A stretch of 64,000 nt of DNA from Rhodococcus globerulus NBRC 14531 (GCF_001894805.1 NZ_BCWX01000002.1:930001-994000); one strand, 5' to 3'. Counted from the first letter of the stretch, positions 38,535-48,319 are shown. Numbers and translations are program-made. The notes: generated from the sequence alone by a model not told the origin.

Positions 38535-39089
38535 TCATTGTCCTGGGGTGAACGACCTGTGGAATAGAGGCGAAGTGCCGTATTCGACGGCGAAAGTCCG
38601 TGATCTGTTCGACGAAGGGATCTTCGCAGGGTTGACGATCTCTTCGATGATCGCGGATACAACTACGGAGACGGACGCCGCAACGGGGGGTGAAAGTCCG
38701 ATGCCGAAACCGATGTCTTGTGCCTCGACTGTATAGATCGCCACGCGGCGTGGTTTTCGGTCGAGTGCAGCCCCTAATGCCAGCGCTTCGACGATGCCCA
38801 GTCCATGTGAGCTGGTGCAGTGTCCGCAGTGTTCGTTCGGCCATCTCGTGAATCGACGTATCCTTCCCGGTTGCCGTGAACTATCGACAGCGTGTGTCTG
38901 GAGATACGAGTCGACAAATACCGCCAACTCCGAGCCGGACCAGGTATCGATCAGCGTGGAAGCCTCGCCGTTCGTGGCCACTACACGGGCGCCGGCAGGG
39001 TGCAGGTGCCGTATCGCTTGCGCTACGGCAAGTCCGACGCCGTCGTCGCGGCGAAAGTCGTTGCCGATCCCGATCACCGTGACGGTCAT
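38535..39089 (-). CDS. [NiFe] hydrogenase maturation protease
   Basis: A 184-residue HyaD/HycI-type endopeptidase that trims the large-subunit C-terminus after nickel insertion. The N-terminal motif GIGNDFRRDDGVGLAVA contains the nickel-sensing acidic residue. FVDSYLQTH carries the second acidic ligand region, and SSHGLGIVEALALG the conserved His. The ATG at 39089 overlaps the hydrogenase large-subunit stop by 4 bases, so it is the last gene of the operon. Confidence 0.92.
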   Translation of the reverse strand: MTVTVIGIGNDFRRDDGVGLAVAQAIRHLHPAGARVVATNGEASTLIDTWSGSELAVFVDSYLQTHAVDSSRQPGRIRRFTRWPNEHCGHCTSSHGLGIVEALALGAALDRKPRRVAIYTVEAQDIGFGIGLSPPVAASVSVVVSAIIEEIVNPAKIPSSNRSRTFAVEYGTSPLFHRSFTPGQ

Positions 39090-40390
39090 GCGCGGTCGAT
39101 CGTCAGATCGAGGAAATGGGTGGCACAGGAGATGCAGGGGTCGTAGTTCCGGATGGTTTTCTCGCACAGCTTTGCCAACTCGGTGTCTGTCAACATCAGA
39201 TTCGCGGCGAGGGTCTTGCGGAGGTCGTCTTCGATTGCTGCCTGATTTTGTGAGGTGGGCGGAATGATGGTGGCGCGCAGGATCCGGCCTTCTGGATCGA
39301 GTTGATAGCTGTGGTACAGCACGCCCCGCGGTGCTTCGCTGACGCCGTACCCGGTCGCGGCCTGGGGCGAGACGTCGACGTACGGTTGATCCGGTCGTTG
39401 GTACTCGCGTATCAGTCGTAACGCCTCGTCTACCGCAAATACGGTTTCTACCGCGCGCACCACAATGCTCTGAAAAGGGTTGCGGCACACTGCTCCCAAG
39501 CCTGCTTCGGTGGCCGCTTGACGTGCGGTATCCGATAGTTCGGCGGAGTTGAGACTGTATCGCGCCAACGGCCCCGTGAGATAGGCGTGGCCGTCGAAGT
39601 ATGCGTGCAGCGCCGTCGAATGAGGAACTTGGCGTTCCTCGACATGATCGCAGAACTCTGACGGCGCGAAAATCGATCCGGATACGGTTGTCAGCGAACC
39701 ATTTTCGATCGGATACCGGCCAGTGTGTGTAAGTGCGAGCAGATCGTAATCGATCTCGGCATCGGGGAAGTCGAAGTGCGACACCCACCGCAGCGTCGCG
39801 AGAGCGTCGTCGAGCGCCGTGCGCAATTGTTCGGCGAGAGGCCCGAGTTCGCTGAGCGTCGGCGCTCGATAGAAGCCGCCGAGGCGCACATTGACCGGGT
39901 GGATCGATCGACCACCGATCAGGTCGAGTATCGCGTTTCCTGCTTTCTTCAAGGCCAGGCCACGTTCGACGTCTGGACGCGCGATGCGGGCGAGTTCGAC
40001 GGCATCGCTCACGTTCAGGAAGTCAGGAGCATGGAGCAGATAGATGTGCAGAGTGTGGCTGGCGATCCACTCGCCGCAATAGAGGAGTCGGCGCAGATCG
40101 AGAATCGGTTGGTCGAGGTCGGCACCGCAGGCCTGCTCGATCGCGTTGCATGCGCTGACTTGATAAGCAACAGGACAGATTCCACAAATCCTGGAGGTGA
40201 TGTCGGGAGGTTCGCGGAAATCGCGGCCACGGAGAAACGACTCGAAGAACCGTGGGGGTTCGTAGATGTTCAACTCAGCGGCCTCGACACGGCCATCTCG
40301 GACCGTGAAGGACAGGCGGCCTTCCCCTTCCACACGTGCAAGGGAACCCAGCGTCACCCGGGTGGTATTCCGGGCGCTGTCATTGTCCAT
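39086..40390 (-). CDS. hyhL: [NiFe] hydrogenase large subunit, group 3b type
   Basis: A 434-residue catalytic subunit. The nickel ligands are [11 protein letters not shown] (L1, about residues 68-78) and [13 protein letters not shown] at the C-terminus (L2); the tail after the His is the part removed by the protease. The short L2 tail and accompanying beta, gamma and small subunits place it in the bidirectional NAD(P)-linked group 3b (sulfhydrogenase type). It would vent reductant as H2 or use H2 when oxygen is low. It overlaps hyhS by 11 bases. Confidence 0.94.
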   Translation of the reverse strand: MDNDSARNTTRVTLGSLARVEGEGRLSFTVRDGRVEAAELNIYEPPRFFESFLRGRDFREPPDITSRICGICPVAYQVSACNAIEQACGADLDQPILDLRRLLYCGEWIASHTLHIYLLHAPDFLNVSDAVELARIARPDVERGLALKKAGNAILDLIGGRSIHPVNVRLGGFYRAPTLSELGPLAEQLRTALDDALATLRWVSHFDFPDAEIDYDLLALTHTGRYPIENGSLTTVSGSIFAPSEFCDHVEERQVPHSTALHAYFDGHAYLTGPLARYSLNSAELSDTARQAATEAGLGAVCRNPFQSIVVRAVETVFAVDEALRLIREYQRPDQPYVDVSPQAATGYGVSEAPRGVLYHSYQLDPEGRILRATIIPPTSQNQAAIEDDLRKTLAANLMLTDTELAKLCEKTIRNYDPCISCATHFLDLTIDRA

Positions 40391-41147
40391 CTCGCCTGAT
40401 CCCGTCGAACTCGGGGGAGGAGACGTTGAAGGTCGAGAAGACCCGCTCGATGCCCTCGTCGGTCATCCCGCAGATGCGCAGCCACCCCGACATGGCAGTC
40501 AAGTTCGGATCGGACGACGGACCGAAACATCCGTAGCACCCCCTCGACTGCGCGGGGCACAGCGCGCCGCAGCCGGAATGTGTGACCGGCCCCAGGCACG
40601 GTGGGCCGTCGGAGACCATGACGCAGGTAAGACCGCGTCGTTTGCACTCGGCGCAAACACTGGTGTCCGGGATATTGGGCTTGCGTCTGGCCAAATACGA
40701 CGAGATCACCTCGAGTAGTTGTCGACGATCGATAGGACAGCCCCGCAATTCGAAATCGACCGGCACATGGGCGGCGATCGGTGTGGCGGTGGCGAGAGTA
40801 TCGATGTATTCGGGGCTCGCATACACAACGGACATGAACTCGGTGATGTCCGCAAAGTTCCGCAGGGCCTGTATCCCACCAGAAGTCGCGCAGGCCCCGA
40901 TCGTCACCAAATATTCGGAGTTGTCCCGGATTCGGTGAATACGTTCGACATCGGCAGCGGTGGTGATCGACCCCTCGACCAGCGAGAGGTCGTAGGGCCC
41001 CACTTCCACAGCACTCGACATCTCGAGGAAGTGCGAAATGTGAACGGTCTCGGCCAAAGGGAGCAATTCGTCTTCACAATCGAGCAGCGTCAACTGGCAT
41101 CCATCGCAGGATGCGAACTTCCAGACCGCCATGGTCGGGGTGCTCAT
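40380..41147 (-). CDS. hyhS: [NiFe] hydrogenase small subunit, group 3b type
   Basis: A 255-residue electron-transfer subunit. The proximal cluster motif is [14 protein letters not shown] (about residues 11-24). [26 protein letters not shown], and [12 protein letters not shown] with further cysteines ([27 protein letters not shown]) ligate three iron-sulfur clusters. AAGGAG lies 5 bases before the ATG at 41147, which shares its A with the hyhG stop (TGATG). Confidence 0.93.
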   Translation of the reverse strand: MSTPTMAVWKFASCDGCQLTLLDCEDELLPLAETVHISHFLEMSSAVEVGPYDLSLVEGSITTAADVERIHRIRDNSEYLVTIGACATSGGIQALRNFADITEFMSVVYASPEYIDTLATATPIAAHVPVDFELRGCPIDRRQLLEVISSYLARRKPNIPDTSVCAECKRRGLTCVMVSDGPPCLGPVTHSGCGALCPAQSRGCYGCFGPSSDPNLTAMSGWLRICGMTDEGIERVFSTFNVSSPEFDGIRRDGQ

Positions 41148-41983
41148 CACAACTCCTTCACTACGAGAAGTGGCTCGGCTACGGAATAGTCGACCACCGG
41201 ACCGTCACGACAGAGTAGAAGTTCGCCGAGTTGGCAATGCCCACACAGCCCGGCCCCGCACTGCATGTTCCTCTCGAGTGAAACCCGAATATTCTGCGGT
41301 GCAATCCCTTTACCGATCATGGTGCGAGCCGACATCCGCATCATCGGCTCAGGCCCGCACAGAAGAACCGTCGTGGATTCGGGTTCGAGAACACCTCTTC
41401 CGAGTGACTGCGTGACAAAGCCGACATGCCCGCGCCAGGCAGGATCGGCCACGTCGACGGATAACTCGACGTCCACCACGTTTCCCCTACTCCAGGTATC
41501 GAGATCCGCGCTGTACAACAGATCGGATGGTCGGCGAGCGCCGACATGGAGGGCGATACGACGAAATCGACCGCAAGCCAGTGCCTCCAGGACCGCCGAA
41601 CGCACTGCCGCCAAGCCGACCCCACCGGCGACGACAATCAGATCATCCTTCGCAGACTCCAGATCCCATCCAGCTCCGAAAGGCCCTCGTATGCCGACGA
41701 CATCACCGACACACGCTTCGTGCAGTGCGCGACTGACCGCCCCGACAGCCCGAACAGTATGGACCACAGTGTGATCGGTACGAGTGGGGTCTCCACTGAT
41801 CGACAAGGGAATCTCACCCACCGCCCGCGCATAGACCATCATGAACTGTCCGGAACGGAACCCGGGGAACTCATGCTCGGGTGCGGCTAGGGTCAGGGTC
41901 GAAGTATCGCTGTTCTCGTCTCGGCGGGCGACAACCGTGCACGGCGTCGGGACGAGCCGATCACCGAACATGTTCGTGTGCAT
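41147..41983 (-). CDS. hyhG: Hydrogenase gamma subunit, FAD/NAD(P)-binding
   Basis: A 278-residue ferredoxin-NADP reductase-like subunit linking the hydrogenase to NAD(P)H. FAD-binding residues lie in [10 protein letters not shown]. The nucleotide fold has [13 protein letters not shown] and [11 protein letters not shown]-terminal [2Fe-2S] site is [17 protein letters not shown]. The start is uncertain: ATG at 41983 or 41971, both inside the 3' end of the cyclic-nucleotide-domain gene and without a clear ribosome site, so translation is probably coupled. Confidence 0.92.
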   Translation of the reverse strand: MHTNMFGDRLVPTPCTVVARRDENSDTSTLTLAAPEHEFPGFRSGQFMMVYARAVGEIPLSISGDPTRTDHTVVHTVRAVGAVSRALHEACVGDVVGIRGPFGAGWDLESAKDDLIVVAGGVGLAAVRSAVLEALACGRFRRIALHVGARRPSDLLYSADLDTWSRGNVVDVELSVDVADPAWRGHVGFVTQSLGRGVLEPESTTVLLCGPEPMMRMSARTMIGKGIAPQNIRVSLERNMQCGAGLCGHCQLGELLLCRDGPVVDYSVAEPLLVVKEL

Positions 41984-42425
41984 AGAGATCGAGCAGGCGT
42001 GCGCGCGTAGCCTGCAGTCGGTGGAGGAGCGTGTTCGCCAGGATCGAGTAGATCGCCCGTCCGAGATCCGGATCGCTCTCGGCGACGGACTGCAGCACTG
42101 TGGCATCGATCTCGACTGCGGTCACGGGAGTGACCGCAGTCGCTGTCCACCGCCATTGTCGAGGTGGTTGGAACCAGGAAACGCCTAACACTTCGCCGAC
42201 GGAGAGCGTTTCGACAGTTTCGTCGCCGCGTCCGGGAATCGTTGTGGTGAGGGCAATTCGGCCTGACTGAAGTAACCAGCACCTGTCAGCGAGGCCGCTC
42301 TCGTGAAACAGCACGGTACCTTGCGTGAACTGCACTTCGTGAGAGATGGCAGCGAGTTCATGACGTTGATCGTCGGCCAGATCTTCGATTTCTCTCGGAC
42401 AGTGCTCGCGGGTGTGATCGTTCAT
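41961..42425 (-). CDS. Cyclic-nucleotide-binding-domain protein without DNA-binding domain
   Basis: A 154-residue single cNMP-binding (CRP/FNR-like) domain: FTQGTVLFHESGLADRCWLL, SVGEVLGVSWFQPP and TAVEIDATVLQSVAESDPDLG. It ends soon after the C-helix with no helix-turn-helix, so it should not act as a transcription factor. The PRQWRW in the phosphate-binding cassette differs from the cAMP consensus RTA. It is embedded between hyhB (4-base ATGA overlap) and hyhG (overlap), so it may be a regulatory subunit of the hydrogenase. Confidence 0.85.
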   Translation of the reverse strand: MNDHTREHCPREIEDLADDQRHELAAISHEVQFTQGTVLFHESGLADRCWLLQSGRIALTTTIPGRGDETVETLSVGEVLGVSWFQPPRQWRWTATAVTPVTAVEIDATVLQSVAESDPDLGRAIYSILANTLLHRLQATRARLLDLYAHEHVR

Positions 42426-43579
42426 GAGTGACCACCGGTATTGCTGTCGGGTTCCACATTCAAGGCACCAGTCAGGCGGGCCGCTTCTGCCGTGATGTCG
42501 ATTCCCACCGGACACCAGTCGATGCATCGACCGCACCCGACGCATCCGGACGAGCCGAATTGGTCGTGCCAGGTGCCGAGTTTATGAGAAATCCACTGGC
42601 GATAACGGCTTTCGCCGCTGGTCCGTACTATGCCGCCGTGCAGTTGTGAATAGTCCAGGTCGAAACACGACGACCAGTGCTGCCAACGTTCTACATGGTC
42701 ACCTGTGAGGTCGGAGACGTCCTCGGAGGTGGTGCAAAAGCATGTCGGACAGACCATTGTGCAGTTTCCGCACGTCAAGCACCGCGAGGCGACGTCCTCC
42801 CAGACATCGGCGTCCCGAGCGTCGCAGAGCATGCCGCGAAGGTTGATGTCGGGCATTTCGCGGCCCATGTGGTGTGCCGCGTCGGCGACAGCTCGTGCGG
42901 CCTCGGTAGTTTCCCGGTCAGTGGCTTGTCTGCTTCGGACGAATGCGAGTATCCGTGCTCCGTCTTCGGTGCCGACCCGTGTAATGAATCGGTGGCCGTC
43001 GTCGTCGATTCTTTCGGTCAGAGACAAGTCGTACCCGCTTCTGGCTTCGGGGCCGGTATTCATCGACGCACAGAAACACACCCCGCCGGGTTCGGTGCAG
43101 TTGGCGGCGATGACGAACAGATTCTCGACAAGACCGGTACTCGAACGTCCGCCGGCGGCCAGGACCGTCTCGAGTATTCCGATCGCTGCAAGGTCACACG
43201 CGCGTACGCCGAGAAAGGCATATTTCACCGGCGCGGTCGCCGGCGCGTGGAACATACCGTCCTGGGATTGGCTCCACAGTTGTTGACGCGCTGGATGAAG
43301 ATACTGCTTCCACGATTGCGGCCCGGCAGAGTGACCGAAGACGGCGGCATCTGCCCGCCGACGCAGTCGATATCGACCAGGACCGGTCTCTACACCCCAG
43401 CCCGCCGGCAATTGGTCACCGGATACGAGCGTATCGAGAGCGATGGCGCTGTCGCGGATCGTGGGGCCGATGACACGGTAACCCTCGGCGGACAATACTG
43501 TGATCAGGTCGTCGAGCCCGCGTCGGTCTATGACGACGTGATCGCGAGTGACCTCGGTCGGTGATCTGGTGCCGGTCAT
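42422..43579 (-). CDS. hyhB: Hydrogenase beta subunit, 4Fe-4S dicluster electron carrier
   Basis: A 385-residue beta subunit of the sulfhydrogenase type. The main domain has AFLGVRACDLAAIGIL and FVIAANCTEPGGVCFC. Two C-terminal [4Fe-4S] motifs are CLTCGNCTMVCPTC and CVGCGRCIDWCPVG. It passes electrons between the small subunit and the gamma subunit. The ATG at 43579 follows AAGGAGG, the best ribosome site of the operon, as expected for its first gene. The promoter lies in the gap to the divergent acetyltransferase gene at 43752. Confidence 0.93.
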   Translation of the reverse strand: MTGTRSPTEVTRDHVVIDRRGLDDLITVLSAEGYRVIGPTIRDSAIALDTLVSGDQLPAGWGVETGPGRYRLRRRADAAVFGHSAGPQSWKQYLHPARQQLWSQSQDGMFHAPATAPVKYAFLGVRACDLAAIGILETVLAAGGRSSTGLVENLFVIAANCTEPGGVCFCASMNTGPEARSGYDLSLTERIDDDGHRFITRVGTEDGARILAFVRSRQATDRETTEAARAVADAAHHMGREMPDINLRGMLCDARDADVWEDVASRCLTCGNCTMVCPTCFCTTSEDVSDLTGDHVERWQHWSSCFDLDYSQLHGGIVRTSGESRYRQWISHKLGTWHDQFGSSGCVGCGRCIDWCPVGIDITAEAARLTGALNVEPDSNTGGHS

Positions 43580-43651
43580 GGGTCCTCCTTGCGGGCGACA
43601 TCCGTATTTCTCCACAATCCAGTGTTCGCGGGGTGACTGTCGGCGGGTAGT

Positions 43652-43665
43652 GGGCGAAGGACGGT
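43652..43665. promoter_or_regulatory. Weak candidate DosR box in divergent hydrogenase/acetyltransferase promoter
   Basis: GGGCGAAGGACGGT resembles the reverse form GGGCCGAAGGTC with one base missing. It is 73 bases from hyhB and 87 bases from the acetyltransferase start, so position is good but the match is poor. Confidence 0.2.
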
Positions 43666-43751
43666 ATTCGATGACAAAAGTCTCTGCCCACTACAGCCAA
43701 TGCCACGGTTCAATCGGGAGGTATCCCTCCAGCCGAATCAGGTGATGAGCG

Positions 43752-44252
43752 ATGGCCGCGACGGGCAGCGGAATCGACACGACAACAGTTCGGTGCCTCG
43801 GCGCAGATGACGCCGGTGCGGTGCAGCGATTACATGCGCGTCTCGACCAGCACGATTCGTACATGCGATGGTTCGGGCCGCAGCCGAAACAGCTCACCGC
43901 CTTTTCCGATCAGTTGTGCGAGTGCAACAAGCGGCGATGCGCTCTGGGTGCGTTCATCGGCGACGAATTGGTTGGGGTCGGCAACTTCGTCATGTTGGAC
44001 GGGGTTTCACCGACCACGGTGGAGTTCGCCCTCGTAGTCGCGCAGGATGAGCGGCTGCACGGAATCGGTACCTCACTCTTGGATGGACTCGAAGATGAGG
44101 CATACCGACACGGTGCGCGGCGCATGGTGGCCGAGGTGATGGGGGAGAACGCACCCATGCTTCAAGTCATCCGGGAACGAGGATGGGCACATTCACTCCG
44201 TCGTGACGGATCCACACTTCATCTAGAGGTGAAACTTCATGTCGCAGAATAG
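43752..44252 (+). CDS. GNAT-family N-acetyltransferase
   Basis: A 166-residue GNAT acetyltransferase. TVRCLGADDAGAVQRLHARLDQHDSYMRWFG is the N-terminal part typical of the acetyltransferase domain of mycobacterial protein lysine acetylases. The acetyl-CoA loop is VAQDERLHGIGTSLLDGL, and APMLQVIRERGW is the usual C-terminal strand/helix. It overlaps pfkB by 14 bases, so the two are co-translated. Protein or small-molecule substrate unknown. DosR-regulon GNAT proteins such as Rv2026c-neighbour types are known in mycobacteria, but I do not claim orthology. Confidence 0.85.
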   Translation: MAATGSGIDTTTVRCLGADDAGAVQRLHARLDQHDSYMRWFGPQPKQLTAFSDQLCECNKRRCALGAFIGDELVGVGNFVMLDGVSPTTVEFALVVAQDERLHGIGTSLLDGLEDEAYRHGARRMVAEVMGENAPMLQVIRERGWAHSLRRDGSTLHLEVKLHVAE

Positions 44253-45204
44253 CTCGCGTGTCGTGACGGTGACGATGAATCCTGCGCTCGATATCTCCAC
44301 CAGCGCACCTGCAGTGCATGCCACGGATAAGATGCGCTGCGCAGCCCCTCGCCGCGACCCCGGGGGAGGTGGACTGAATGTGGCTCGAGTTCTGCATGCA
44401 CTCGGGGAGGACGCGACAGCGCTCCTTCCGTCGGGCGGGCACTGTGGGCAGGCGGTTCAGGATCTACTGACTGGTGAGCAGGTGCGGTTCTCTGCGGTGC
44501 CGATCACCGGTTCTACCCGCGAGAGCTTTACCGTCGACGACCTGTCGACGGGTTTCCAGTACCGTTTCGTGCTGCCCGGCCCGACAGTTGCCTATGCAGA
44601 GGTGGAGTCGTGCCTCGAGCGTGTGCGCGACTTCGCAACCGATTCCCGCTTTGTCGTCGTGAGCGGAAGCCTGCCTCCAGGGGTAGACGCCGATTTCTGT
44701 CAGCGTCTTTCCGACCTGCTGGCCGACACACCGACCCTGCTGGTCGTAGACACCTCCGGCGTCGCGTTGCGGGCCTTGCAGCGGGGCGTCTACCTCGTCA
44801 AGCCGAGTGTTCGAGAGCTCCGTGATTGGGTTGATCTGCCTCTCGAGTCTCGGGCGGAACAAGCAGCGGCGGCGAGAAGCATTGTTGAACAGGGAGTGTC
44901 CGAGGTGGTGGTTGTCTCGCTGGGGGCGGAGGGAGCTCTGGTGATTACGGCTGATGTATCCGAGTATGTTCCCTCGGTGGATGTGGCGTCGATCAGTGGA
45001 GTCGGTGCAGGTGACAGCATGGTTGCGGGCATCGTGTATTCGCTCGTGCATGATCGTTCGCTGATCGAAGCCGTGCAGTTCGGTGTTGCGGCGGGTGCAG
45101 CGATGCTGCAGACGCCAGGAACTGCGCCGTGCAGACCTGCGGATGTCGAGGCCTACTTCGACGTGATCGTGGAACGTTCCACCCTTGGAGTTCTCCCGTT
45201 CTGA
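44239..45204 (+). CDS. pfkB: PfkB-family 6-phosphofructokinase
   Basis: A 321-residue ribokinase-family sugar kinase, like DosR-regulated PfkB (Rv2029c). The start VVTVTMNPALDISTSAP and DPGGGGLNVARVLHALG are the PfkB signature 1 region. SGSLPPGVDADF is the central motif, and SGVGAGDSMVAGIVYSL carries the catalytic Asp of signature 2. It should phosphorylate fructose-6-phosphate or tagatose-6-phosphate and support glycolysis when respiration fails. Its stop is 1 base from the end of the convergent PEP synthase gene. Confidence 0.92.
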   Translation: MSQNSSRVVTVTMNPALDISTSAPAVHATDKMRCAAPRRDPGGGGLNVARVLHALGEDATALLPSGGHCGQAVQDLLTGEQVRFSAVPITGSTRESFTVDDLSTGFQYRFVLPGPTVAYAEVESCLERVRDFATDSRFVVVSGSLPPGVDADFCQRLSDLLADTPTLLVVDTSGVALRALQRGVYLVKPSVRELRDWVDLPLESRAEQAAAARSIVEQGVSEVVVVSLGAEGALVITADVSEYVPSVDVASISGVGAGDSMVAGIVYSLVHDRSLIEAVQFGVAAGAAMLQTPGTAPCRPADVEAYFDVIVERSTLGVLPF

Positions 45205-45205
45205 T

Positions 45206-47512
45206 TCATTGAGGGGGTTCAGTTCTGGCCTGGTGCAACATGATGCGACGTTCCGCAACAGCTATTGTGTGGCGGGTCGCGTCTACCGCGTCGGGAGTCA
45301 CAGAGACAGACGTGATTCCTTGTCTCACCAGATGTTCCGCCAATGCAGGATCGGTGGACACAGCTTGGCCGCAGAGTGAGGTCGTCAAACCTGCGGCGGT
45401 GGCGCGTTCGATGATCGTGTCGATGGTCTCCAGCACTGCAGGATCCATGGTGTCGAAGAGATCCTTGCAGATTTCCGAATCCCGGTCTACGCCCAGCACC
45501 AATTGTGTGAGGTCATTGGTTCCGATGGATATTCCGTCGATGCCCATTGCTGCGTAACGCGGTATCCAATACGCCACCGAGGGTATCTCGGCCATGACCC
45601 ATCGCAACATACGACGATCCGCCCCGAGAGGATGCGCGTCCAACTGCGCGAGGCATTTGGACAGTTCCCACCCGGTTCGAACAAACGGAATCATGAGATG
45701 AACGTTCGGGTGGCGCTTACGGGTTTCGGTGATGACATCGAGATCGAGTGCAAACAATTCGGGTTCACGGATGTAGCGGAAACATCCGCGGTAGCCGATC
45801 ATCGGATTGTCTTCGTGCGGTTCGACCTCGCCACCTTCGAGGTTCGCAAATTCGTTGGTACGGAGATCGATGGCGCGATAGATAACGGGACGTGCACCGA
45901 ATGCGGCTGCGATCCGCGAGAGAGCCGAAGACATTGCGGTTACGTACTTCTCGTGTAGGCCACGCGCAATCATCGTGCGGGGATGCAGTCCTTCGAGGGC
46001 GTCCATGATCAGAAACTCTGCCCGGAGCAGGCCGACACCGTCGACATCTGTGGCGGCTACTCGCTCCGCAGCCTCCGGTGTTGCCAGGTTGACGTAGACG
46101 GATGTTGCCGTTGTCGGTCCGCGGTGCGGCACGGCGGAAGGTGCGATCTGGGTTGTGGGTGCGCTCGTCGTTGCGGCCGCCGCAGTATCTCGCGCGCGGA
46201 CCGTTCCCGCGGTTCCGTCGACAGTGATCAACATTCCGTCGGTTAGATCTGATGTTGCCGTGCGTGTTCCGACGACGACCGGCCGACCGAGTTCGCGGCC
46301 GACAATGGCGGCGTGGCACGTGATGCCCCCGCCATCGGTGACAATTGCGGCAGCGCGCCGGAGAACAGGCAGCCAGTCCGGTCGGGTCATCGGTGCCACA
46401 AGAATTTCGCCGTCGAGGAGATTGCGACCGTCGGCCACCGAACGCAGGACCCGTGCCCGGCCGGTGGCTGTGCCCGGTCCGGCTCCCAGTCCGTGTGCCA
46501 GGATCTGTGCGCTCGACACATCTGCCTGTGTGTCAGGTGGTTTCGCTTCTGTATGCTGCCCCAGCGTGGTGATCGGGCGTGTTTGGACCAGCCACAGTTG
46601 CTGCCCGCTGTAGGCGAATTCGAGGTCCTGCGGTCGCTGATAGTGATCTTCCACGGCTGCCGCAAGAACCGCGAGCCGGTGGATCTGATCTTCGGTGAGG
46701 ATCTGTTGTTCACGTTGCAGCAGAGGAATTTCCGACGATTGTTCAGTCCCCTCCGATAGTGCAATCGCGAAGGATTGCGAGCCGATATGCACATCGAGCA
46801 CGGAAAAGTCCGGTTTTGACACCACATACGTATCTGGTTCCACCTGCCCGCCCACGACTACTTCGCCCAGGCCGGTAGCAGCTTCGATCACGATGCGATC
46901 TCTCGCGCCGGTGCGTGGATCGGCGGTGAACACGACGCCGGACTGTTCAGCATCGACCATGCGTTGGACAACAACTGCCAACGACGGCTCTTCGGTTACC
47001 CCTTGGAGACTGCGGTACGTCAATGCTCGATCCGACCACAGCGATGCCCAACACTTTCGGACCGCGTGGATCAGATTCCTGTCGCCTGACACGTTCGTGA
47101 AGCTATCGTGGATACCGGCGTACGACGTGTCAGCCGCGTCTTCGGCCGGCGCTGACGAACGGACGGCGACGCGTGTCGTCGAAGGGCCGAGGACACGATA
47201 AGCGTCGATAATCTCCGCGCGCATCGCATCGGGGAGGACTGCCGAGCAGATCGCGTCTTTGGTGCTGTCAACGTGTGGCAGAGGCCCCGTTTTCAGCAGT
47301 TCTCGAAACCCGGAAGCTTCCATTGCGTCGAGATAACCTGCAGTGTTGATTACAAATGCCGGGGGAACCGGGAATTTCGACCGCATCAGTTCGCCGAGGT
47401 TGGCGGCCTTGCCGCCGATAGTGGGAGCATCGCCGGGGCCGACCGCATCGATCGGTACAACCCACCTGTGTGTGGCGACTGGATGCGTGGCGGCTGAACG
47501 GCTCGTCTTCAT
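45206..47512 (-). CDS. ppsA: Phosphoenolpyruvate synthase
   Basis: A 768-residue PEP synthase that converts pyruvate and ATP to PEP, AMP and phosphate. The N-terminal ATP-binding domain has TIGGKAANLGEL and VAVRSSAPAEDAADTSYAG. The phosphohistidine domain has TDGGGITCHAAIVGRELG with His400. The PEP-binding barrel has GLLRAEFLI, FVRTGWELSKCL, GTNDLTQLVLGVDRD and SLCGQAVS with the catalytic Cys. The ATG at 47512 has GGGAG upstream. Pairing with PfkB on the other strand suggests control of glycolytic against gluconeogenic flow. It is divergent from hrp1. Confidence 0.95.
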   Translation of the reverse strand: MKTSRSAATHPVATHRWVVPIDAVGPGDAPTIGGKAANLGELMRSKFPVPPAFVINTAGYLDAMEASGFRELLKTGPLPHVDSTKDAICSAVLPDAMRAEIIDAYRVLGPSTTRVAVRSSAPAEDAADTSYAGIHDSFTNVSGDRNLIHAVRKCWASLWSDRALTYRSLQGVTEEPSLAVVVQRMVDAEQSGVVFTADPRTGARDRIVIEAATGLGEVVVGGQVEPDTYVVSKPDFSVLDVHIGSQSFAIALSEGTEQSSEIPLLQREQQILTEDQIHRLAVLAAAVEDHYQRPQDLEFAYSGQQLWLVQTRPITTLGQHTEAKPPDTQADVSSAQILAHGLGAGPGTATGRARVLRSVADGRNLLDGEILVAPMTRPDWLPVLRRAAAIVTDGGGITCHAAIVGRELGRPVVVGTRTATSDLTDGMLITVDGTAGTVRARDTAAAATTSAPTTQIAPSAVPHRGPTTATSVYVNLATPEAAERVAATDVDGVGLLRAEFLIMDALEGLHPRTMIARGLHEKYVTAMSSALSRIAAAFGARPVIYRAIDLRTNEFANLEGGEVEPHEDNPMIGYRGCFRYIREPELFALDLDVITETRKRHPNVHLMIPFVRTGWELSKCLAQLDAHPLGADRRMLRWVMAEIPSVAYWIPRYAAMGIDGISIGTNDLTQLVLGVDRDSEICKDLFDTMDPAVLETIDTIIERATAAGLTTSLCGQAVSTDPALAEHLVRQGITSVSVTPDAVDATRHTIAVAERRIMLHQARTEPPQ

Positions 47513-47647
47513 GGGCTCTCCCGATCGGAGGGGGGGCCGCTCACCTGATCGCGGCCGACAGTGTTCAGCGAACTCTGGTGCGTGTCGGGTCGACAGAGGC
47601 GGAAGTCACTGCACTCGATGTCGATTACCAGTACACGCGCGGTGCCC

Positions 47648-47661
47648 AGGACCCTTCCGCC
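47648..47661 (+). promoter_or_regulatory. Candidate DosR box upstream of hrp1
   Basis: AGGACCCTTCCGCC matches 9 of 14 positions of GGGACCTTTGGCCC, with CC after it. It is 79 bases before hrp1, a common distance for DosR activation, and resembles the site before the DUF1876 gene. M. tuberculosis hrp1 is strongly DosR-dependent. Confidence 0.35.
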
Positions 47662-47740
47662 CGAAATCGGATTCCGTCACGCTGGATACATCAGCCCCTC
47701 GACACCGGCTGCCCCAACTGGGCAGCCAAAGGAGATCGTC

Positions 47741-48319
47741 ATGCTCGCACGCCACATCATGAGTAGTCCGGTGACGACGATCGATCAGGCGGCGAGTACG
47801 GACCAATGCCTGCAAGTAATTTCTCGGTCGGGGTTTTCGGTGCTTCCGGTGATCGACGAACACAAGCACCTTGTCGGGATCGTCTCCGAGGGCGACCTTC
47901 TCCGGAGCAGGTTTCACGGTGCGTCGCAGGAAGATCAGGTCGTGTCCGTAGACGAATCCGTCGCTGACGTGATGACCAAGCCGGTCATTGCGATGACCGC
48001 AGACGCTGAGATCAACGCCCTCGCCTCGGCGATGCTCCGCTCTGGACTGCGTGCGGTGCCGATTGTCCAGGAGGGCGATGTCATCGGAATAGTGACGCGC
48101 CAGGACCTGATCGGCCTCTTGGCGCTTGATCCTGATCGCATCGTCGACGAAGTGCGGCATCGACTTGACCTCTACGGCGGCCCGGATCTGTGGGCAGTGG
48201 GATTTGTCGACGGAACACTTACTGTCAGTGGCATTTCCGAGGACGATCCGCAGCGAGGAGTCGTCATCGCACTTGCATCGTCGGTGCCTGGAGTAGACGA
48301 GATACGACTACAACCCTGA
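47741..48319 (+). CDS. hrp1: CBS-pair protein, Hrp1-like with extra C-terminal domain
   Basis: A 192-residue protein with a CBS pair: MLARHIMSSPVTTIDQAAST opens CBS1, FSVLPVIDEHKHLVGIVSEGDLL closes it, and VADVMTKPVIAMTADAEIN to GLRAVPIVQEGDVIGIVTRQDLI is CBS2. Unlike M. tuberculosis Hrp1 (143 residues), it adds about 55 residues resembling a BON-like fold (VRHRLDLYGGPDLWAVGFVDGTLTV). AAAGGAG lies 7 bases before the ATG. CBS pairs usually bind adenine nucleotides. Likely a hypoxic response protein. Confidence 0.88.
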   Translation: MLARHIMSSPVTTIDQAASTDQCLQVISRSGFSVLPVIDEHKHLVGIVSEGDLLRSRFHGASQEDQVVSVDESVADVMTKPVIAMTADAEINALASAMLRSGLRAVPIVQEGDVIGIVTRQDLIGLLALDPDRIVDEVRHRLDLYGGPDLWAVGFVDGTLTVSGISEDDPQRGVVIALASSVPGVDEIRLQP

